A program made the translations under genes and the position numbers. Shown one piece after another: positions 5,757 to 9,606 of a DNA stretch of 9,606 nucleotides. The stretch spans positions 1 through 9,606 of the forward strand of contig CAKUEZ010000076.1 in NCBI GenBank assembly GCA_934646965.1, given 5' to 3'. The DNA is from an uncultured Collinsella sp. Lineage in GTDB: Bacteria > Actinomycetota > Coriobacteriia > Coriobacteriales > Coriobacteriaceae. The stretch's first letter is position 1; each line of letters starts with the position of its first letter. The notes below the pieces were generated by a model. It ran no database searches and was not told the origin of the DNA. It worked only from the letters and a program-made list of their open reading frames with translations.

Positions 5757-6680
5757 ATGAATCAGATCATTCTCGCATCTCATGGCGGCCTGGCCGCAGG
5801 CGCCAAAGACACGCTCGAGATGGTTCTCGGCGACGTGTCGAACGTCCACGTCGTGTCGCTTGCTCGTGACGACAAGGAGCCCATCACCAATAAGGTTGAG
5901 GCTATGATCGCCACGTTCAACGCGGACGACACCGTGTATGTGCTAACCGATATGCTCGGTAGCTCGGTCAACAACAACATGGTCGAGCTTTCCAAGAACG
6001 GCATGAAGTTCACGGTTGTCAGCGGTTTCAACATCCCGCTGGCGCTCACGCTCGCTATGAGCCCCGCCCCCGTCAAGGGCGCCGAGCTCGCGGCCCTCAT
6101 CAACGAGGCCCGCACGGGTCTGACCAACCCCAACGCCCCGGTCGAGGTCGCCGCAGCCCCCGTCAAGAAGGCCAAGGCCGCCCGCCACAACGCCGGTCCC
6201 GCCAAGATCGTCCTCGCACGTCTTGACTACCGTCTGCTGCACGGCCAGGTCGTCTTTACCTGGACTACCAAGGTCCAGGCCGAGCGCATCATCGTCGTCG
6301 ACAACGCTGCCGCCAACGATGACATCAAGAAGGGCGCTCTTAAGCTGGCAAAGCCCCAGGGCGTGCGCCTGAACGTCTTCACCGTCGAGCGTGCCCTCGC
6401 CAAGATGGACAAGCTCAACACCCTCGGCGAGCGCGTCATGTTCATCTTTGGCAACACCGCCGAGATGCTGCAGTTCTGCCAGGGCTACAAGCTCGATGCC
6501 ATCAACCTGGGCGCCACCGCCAACCACGACGGTGCCGATCAGATCGGCGGCAAGGACAGCTCCGTCTTCTTCGACGCCACCCAGAAGGCTGACGTCAACC
6601 AGCTGCTCGACATGGGCATCAAGCTCTACGTTCAGCAGACCCCCACGTATCAGAGCGTCGACATCGACGCCAAGCTGTAA
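5757..6680 (+). CDS. PTS mannose-family fused EIIAB component
   Basis: This 307-residue cytoplasmic protein joins the EIIA and EIIB domains of a mannose/fructose/sorbose-family phosphotransferase system (ManX type). The EIIA domain (about 1-122) starts MNQIILASHG, with His9 the expected phosphate acceptor from HPr. A flexible linker rich in Ala, Pro and Lys (about 123-147) follows. The EIIB domain (about 149-307) carries RLDYRLLHGQV, with His162 the likely second phosphorylation site (the family form is usually RxDxRLxHGQV). It passes phosphate to the sugar as EIIC/EIID carry it in. ATG 5757 has a strong AGGAGG ribosome site. It is the first gene of the PTS operon, 36 bases from EIIC. The deglycases flanking the operon point to a sugar-amine conjugate rather than plain mannose as substrate. 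Confidence 0.93.
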   Translation: MNQIILASHGGLAAGAKDTLEMVLGDVSNVHVVSLARDDKEPITNKVEAMIATFNADDTVYVLTDMLGSSVNNNMVELSKNGMKFTVVSGFNIPLALTLAMSPAPVKGAELAALINEARTGLTNPNAPVEVAAAPVKKAKAARHNAGPAKIVLARLDYRLLHGQVVFTWTTKVQAERIIVVDNAAANDDIKKGALKLAKPQGVRLNVFTVERALAKMDKLNTLGERVMFIFGNTAEMLQFCQGYKLDAINLGATANHDGADQIGGKDSSVFFDATQKADVNQLLDMGIKLYVQQTPTYQSVDIDAKL

Positions 6681-6685
6681 TCAAC

Positions 6686-6699
6686 CAGGCTTTTGCCTG
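6686..6699 (+). other. Small intercistronic hairpin between EIIAB and EIIC
   Basis: CAGGC-TTTT-GCCTG is a 5-bp stem with a TTTT loop in the 36-base gap, just before the AAAGGAG ribosome site of EIIC. It could tune processing or translation; by itself it is too small and lacks a T tail to terminate. Confidence 0.4.
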
Positions 6700-6716
6700 A
6701 CTGAAAGGAGAAGGGT

Positions 6717-7511
6717 ATGAATACGTTCATCAGTGCGGTGCTCGTCGGCCTCGTCGGCGTGTTCTGCATGTGGGACTCCCGCCTGCTCGGTCGTCTTAAC
6801 TTCGAGCAGCCCCTCGTTGGCGCTACGATCGTCGGTCTGCTGCTGGGCGATGTGCCCACCGGCCTTGCCGTCGGTGCTGCCGTCGAGCTCGTTTCCATGG
6901 GCCTCGTGTCGGTCGGCGCTGCCGTTCCGCCCGATATGGTCCTGGGCGGCATCGTGGCTTCCGCCTTCGCTTGCCTGACCGGCGCTTCCGCCGAGACCGC
7001 CATGACGATCGCCATCCCGGTCGCCGTCCTGGGTCAGCTCCTCGGCATCGTCTTCCGTTCCATCATCGCCGCCCTCACCCATGTGGCCGATAGCGCGATC
7101 GATAACGGCAAGTTCAAGACCGCCTACCGTATGCACATTTGCGCCGGCTCCGGTCTGTACGCCATCATGTACTTCCTGCCGATCTTCCTGGCCGTCTTTG
7201 TCGGTACCGACCTGGTCCAGGCCATCGTCAACATGGTTCCCGAGTGGCTGTCCACTGGTCTGAACGTCTCGACCAAGATCATGACTGCCTACGGCTTGGC
7301 CCTGCTGCTCACCATGATGATCAAGAAGGGCATGACCCCGTTCCTGTTCATCGGTTTCCTGCTCGCCGCTTACCTCAACCTGTCCGTCATCGCGGTCGCT
7401 CTGATCGGTGTGTGCCTGGCTATCGTCTTCATGGGCTTCAAGTTCAACGGTTCCCATGCAGCTGCCGGTGTCGATTCCGACTACGATCCGCTCGAAGACG
7501 ACGAAGACTAA
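6717..7511 (+). CDS. PTS mannose-family EIIC membrane component
   Basis: This 264-residue membrane protein is the EIIC subunit (ManY type) that, with EIID, forms the sugar channel of the permease. The N-terminal NFEQPLVGATIVGLLLGD (28-45) and the PTGLAVGAAVELVSMG segment (47-62, with Glu57) are family signatures, as is the PPDMVLGGI stretch. Most of the protein is hydrophobic, in several membrane segments, and it ends in an acidic cytoplasmic tail (DSDYDPLEDDED). ATG 6717 is preceded by AAAGGAGAAGGG. The TAA stop (7509-7511) shares its last base with the AGGAGGA ribosome site of EIID, implying translational coupling. Length is normal for the family. Confidence 0.93.
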   Translation: MNTFISAVLVGLVGVFCMWDSRLLGRLNFEQPLVGATIVGLLLGDVPTGLAVGAAVELVSMGLVSVGAAVPPDMVLGGIVASAFACLTGASAETAMTIAIPVAVLGQLLGIVFRSIIAALTHVADSAIDNGKFKTAYRMHICAGSGLYAIMYFLPIFLAVFVGTDLVQAIVNMVPEWLSTGLNVSTKIMTAYGLALLLTMMIKKGMTPFLFIGFLLAAYLNLSVIAVALIGVCLAIVFMGFKFNGSHAAAGVDSDYDPLEDDED

Positions 7512-7524
7512 GGAGGAACACACT

Positions 7525-8358
7525 ATGGCAACCGCAACCAAGGACGTGTCCCTGAACAAGAAGGTCAGCCAGTTCTTCTGGCGCTCCTGGGCCATCCAGG
7601 CCTCTTGGAACTACGAGCGTCAGATGAACATGGGCTTCCTCTACGGCATGGTTCCCACGCTCGACCGCCTCTATCCGGACGAGTCCGACCCCAAGCAGCT
7701 TGCTGCTAAGAAAGAGGCTTACCACCGTCACATGGCGTTCTACAACTGCACCCCGCAGACGAGCGCTTTCGTCCTGGGCCTCGCCGCCTCCATGGAGGAG
7801 GAGTACGCCAAGGATCCCGAGAACTTCGACCCCGATTCGATCAACGCGGTCAAGACTTCCCTCATGGGCCCGCTTTCCGGTATCGGTGACTCCTTCTTCC
7901 AGGGCACCATCCGCGTCATCGCCTTTGGCCTGGGCGTCCAGCTGGCTCAGCAGGGCTCCATCATGGGCCCGATCCTGGCCATGCTCATCTCCATCGTCCC
8001 CTCCGTGCTGATCACGTGGTTCGCTGCCAAGATTGGCTACCAGGGCGGCCACCAGTACCTGAGCAAGCTCCAGGGCGGCGACCTCATGGAGAAGCTCATG
8101 TATGTCTGCGGCATCGTGGGTCTTATGTCCGTGGGCGGCATGATCGCTACGCTGATCGGCGCCACCACCCCGCTGCAGTTCGCTGACGGCACCGTCGTGA
8201 TCCAGGACATCCTGGACGGCATGATGCCTCAGATGATCTCCCTCGGCCTCACCGGCCTTATGTATGCGCTCATCAAGAAGAACGTCAACACCGGTTGGCT
8301 TCTCGTGATTGCCATCGTGGGCGGCATCGCCCTCTCCGCGGCCGGCATCCTGGCCTAG
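7525..8358 (+). CDS. PTS mannose-family EIID membrane component
   Basis: This 277-residue protein is the EIID subunit (ManZ type), which completes the transmembrane channel with EIIC. The N-terminal region is soluble and carries the family signature VSQFFWRSWAIQASWNYERQ (13-32, key residues) followed by MGFLYGMVPTLDRLYP. GPLSGIGDSFFQGTIR marks the middle, and the C-terminal part holds hydrophobic segments up to the last residues (GWLLVIAIVGGIALSAAGILA region). ATG 7525 follows AGGAGGA (7511-7517) by 7 bases; in-frame codons further upstream overlap the EIIC gene and have no ribosome site. It is the third gene of the operon, followed by a hairpin and then deglycase 2. Confidence 0.93.
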   Translation: MATATKDVSLNKKVSQFFWRSWAIQASWNYERQMNMGFLYGMVPTLDRLYPDESDPKQLAAKKEAYHRHMAFYNCTPQTSAFVLGLAASMEEEYAKDPENFDPDSINAVKTSLMGPLSGIGDSFFQGTIRVIAFGLGVQLAQQGSIMGPILAMLISIVPSVLITWFAAKIGYQGGHQYLSKLQGGDLMEKLMYVCGIVGLMSVGGMIATLIGATTPLQFADGTVVIQDILDGMMPQMISLGLTGLMYALIKKNVNTGWLLVIAIVGGIALSAAGILA

Positions 8359-8392
8359 TCGCAACCAAGCGTCTAACCGCTTTCCCCTGGGG

Positions 8393-8425
8393 ACCTGCCT
8401 GGGCCCCATACCCCCAGGCAGGTTT
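8393..8425 (+). terminator. Hairpin terminator or attenuator after EIID
   Basis: ACCTGCCTGGG (8393-8403) pairs perfectly with CCCAGGCAGGT (8413-8423), 11 bp with a 9-base loop, then TTTCC. The T-run is short, so termination is probably partial; this would lower, not abolish, expression of deglycase 2 from the PTS promoter. Confidence 0.6.
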
Positions 8426-8436
8426 CCATCCCTAAC

Positions 8437-8464
8437 GTGACAAAGGGACAGTCCCTCATGTCAC
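8437..8464. repeat. 28-bp GGGACA-type palindrome
   Basis: GTGACA (8437-8442) and TGTCAC (8459-8464) frame the inner palindrome AGGGAC-A-GTCCCT (8444-8456). The core AGGGACAG equals the outer end of the inverted-repeat element at 2071. It looks like a short REP-type intergenic repeat. The rest of the 199-base gap to deglycase 2 has a weak 5+4-bp hairpin (8476-8487 with 8509-8520) and no clear promoter. Confidence 0.5.
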
Positions 8465-8542
8465 ATCCTCAACGGGCCGGCGACTCGGTCCCAACCTCAG
8501 TAACCCTGCGAGCGTCCGGCAATGTGGCGTCGCAAAAAATCG

Positions 8543-8548
8543 AAAGGA
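8543..8548 (+). promoter_or_regulatory. Ribosome binding site that decides the deglycase 2 start
   Basis: AAAGGA lies 9 bases before ATG 8558. In-frame ATGs at 8522 (no ribosome site) and 8549 (directly abutting this site) are unlikely starts. Confidence 0.7.
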
Positions 8549-8557
8549 ATGTGTCAG

Positions 8558-9541
8558 ATGTACGAGATCGACCTTAACCTCCCTAAGCAGATCGTCGCTG
8601 ACGTCCTGTCCAACCACGAGATCCACAGCGTCGCTTTTGTCGGCTGCGGTGCTTCCATGTCCGACCTGTACCCCGCCAAGTACTTCCTGGCCAACAACAC
8701 GGACAAGCTGAACGTTCAGATCTTCACCGCTAACGAGTTCAACTACGACACGCCTTCCTGGGTCAACGAGCACACCTTCGTGATCACCTGCTCCCTCGGT
8801 GGCTCCACGCCCGAGACCGTCGAGGCCAACAAGACCGCCAAGAAGCACAACTGCCCGGTCGTCTCCCTCACCAACAAGGCTGGCTCCGCTCTGACCGTCG
8901 ACGCCGACCACGTCATCGTCCACGGCTTCCATGCCAACTTTGCCGCCAAGGCCGAGAAGCCTGGCTACGCCATCGCTCTTGCTCTCGAGATCCTTCAGCA
9001 GACCGAGGGTTATGACAAGTACGACGACATGATCACCGGCCTCACCAACGTCTTCGACCTGTGCGAGAACGCTGCTCAGTCCTGCAAGAAGCTCGCCAAG
9101 AAGTTCGCTGAGGACTTCAAGGACGACGAGATGATCTACTTCATGGCTTCCGGTGCTTCCGAGAAGATGGCTTATTCTCACGCCGCCTTCCTCTTCACCG
9201 AGATGCAGTGGATCGACGCCGCCGCCTACAACACCGGCGAGTACTTCCACGGCCCGTTCGAGGTTTCTACCGAGGGTAAGCCCTACGTCTTCTTCATGTC
9301 CGATGGTGCCACCCGTCCGATGGACGCCCGCGCCCTCACCTTCCTTGAGCGCATGGGCGCCAAGGTTGCTCTGATCGACTCCAAGGACTACGGTCTGGCC
9401 GACGCCGTGCCGGCGAGCGTTGTCACCTACTTCAACCCGCTGCTGCACCTCGCCGTTATGCGCGAGTACGGCAACCAGATCGCCGAGGCCCGTCAGCACC
9501 CGCTGACCATGCGTCGCTACATGTGGAAGCTTTCCTACTAA
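8558..9541 (+). CDS. SIS-domain sugar-phosphate deglycase 2 (FrlB/FraB/Gfr type)
   Basis: This 327-residue cytoplasmic protein is a clear paralog of deglycase 1, with two SIS domains (about 15-155 and 180-320). It keeps the proposed catalytic pair Glu215 and His231, 16 residues apart (TEM...YFHGPFE), and the same C-terminal MRRYMWKLSY. The first-domain loops are GCGAS (29-33) and SLGGSTPET (79-87), the latter a more usual phosphosugar loop than in deglycase 1. The expected role is hydrolysis of a 6-phosphorylated sugar-amine made by the PTS, giving hexose 6-phosphate and an amine or amino acid. Two deglycases beside one mannose-type PTS is the arrangement of Salmonella gfr, where one acts on glucoselysine 6-phosphate and the other on fructoselysine 6-phosphate; which is which here is unknown. 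Start ATG 8558 is chosen from its ribosome site. Codons are strongly C-ending, suggesting high expression. Confidence 0.87.
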   Translation: MYEIDLNLPKQIVADVLSNHEIHSVAFVGCGASMSDLYPAKYFLANNTDKLNVQIFTANEFNYDTPSWVNEHTFVITCSLGGSTPETVEANKTAKKHNCPVVSLTNKAGSALTVDADHVIVHGFHANFAAKAEKPGYAIALALEILQQTEGYDKYDDMITGLTNVFDLCENAAQSCKKLAKKFAEDFKDDEMIYFMASGASEKMAYSHAAFLFTEMQWIDAAAYNTGEYFHGPFEVSTEGKPYVFFMSDGATRPMDARALTFLERMGAKVALIDSKDYGLADAVPASVVTYFNPLLHLAVMREYGNQIAEARQHPLTMRRYMWKLSY

Positions 9542-9574
9542 TCACAAGTAAGTAAACCTTACGGGTTGATTGAG

Positions 9575-9606
9575 AGGGGATGGGGTTTGCGCCCCGTCCC
9601 CTTTTT
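9575..9606 (+). terminator. Rho-independent terminator after deglycase 2
   Basis: GGGGATGGGG (9576-9585) pairs with CCCCGTCCCC (9592-9601), 10 bp with one G-U, around a 6-base loop, followed by at least five T's that run to the window edge. This ends the PTS-deglycase operon. Confidence 0.9.

Noticed and set aside
6681..7595. Long antisense open frame across EIIC
   Set aside because: Gln/Asp/His/Gly-rich translation typical of an antisense shadow of a hydrophobic GC-rich gene; it crosses the EIIC-EIID junction.
7444..8409. Long antisense open frame across EIID
   Set aside because: Same shadow pattern; the plus-strand EIID is unambiguous.
8522..8557. Upstream ATG starts (8522, 8549) for deglycase 2
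   Set aside because: They lack a properly spaced ribosome site, and the extra residues (basic, Lys/Arg-rich) do not match the paralog.
8456..9499. Long antisense open frame across deglycase 2
   Set aside because: Shadow of the real SIS gene; no recognisable domain.
1..9606. CRISPR array, tRNA, rRNA, or transposase gene
   Set aside because: No regularly spaced repeats, cloverleaf or rRNA-like sequence, and no transposase or integrase domain seen on either strand.

Overview
The window looks like chromosomal DNA of a high-GC, Gram-positive-type gut bacterium, most likely a Coriobacteriia member close to Collinsella. This is an inference from GC-rich C-ending codons, strong AGGAGG ribosome sites, the gene families present, and small GGGACA-containing palindromes that I associate with that group. 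No marker gene confirms it.

Layout. Positions 1-324 are the 3' end of a PAP2-type membrane phosphatase. Positions 370-1395 encode a PLP-dependent threonine-aldolase-type enzyme, followed by a strong hairpin terminator. Positions 1473-2072 encode a GNAT acetyltransferase. It converges with a GntR/UTRA regulator on the minus strand (2248-2970) across a 167-bp inverted-repeat element that contains a bidirectional terminator. From the regulator onward the window is one functional locus, all on the plus strand: SIS-domain sugar-phosphate deglycase 1 (3176-4168), a gene-free stretch with an unusual 99-nt hairpin, an EamA/DMT transporter (4492-5574), a mannose-family PTS permease (EIIAB 5757-6680, EIIC 6717-7511, EIID 7525-8358), SIS deglycase 2 (8558-9541) and a terminator at the window end.

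How the genes fit together. The PTS would import an Amadori or Heyns-type sugar-amine and phosphorylate it during uptake, so no separate kinase is needed. The two deglycases would split the 6-phosphorylated conjugate into a hexose phosphate and a free amine or amino acid. Both keep the Glu...His pair, 16 residues apart, seen in FraB/FrlB deglycases. A mannose-type PTS with two paralogous deglycases parallels the Salmonella gfr system for glucoselysine and fructoselysine. Here it is paired with a GntR/UTRA regulator and an EamA transporter that could export the released amine or move a related compound. The exact substrates cannot be read from the sequence.

Regulation. The 205-bp divergent region between the regulator and deglycase 1 is dense in TGTAT half-sites, including a 22-bp repeated block and a TGTAT-N3-ATACA dyad over the putative regulator promoter. 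A different 16-bp motif, TATAAYGACYATAACG, precedes both the EamA gene and the PTS operon and may tie those two units together. The PTS upstream region also has a 14-bp direct repeat spaced exactly 21 bp apart.
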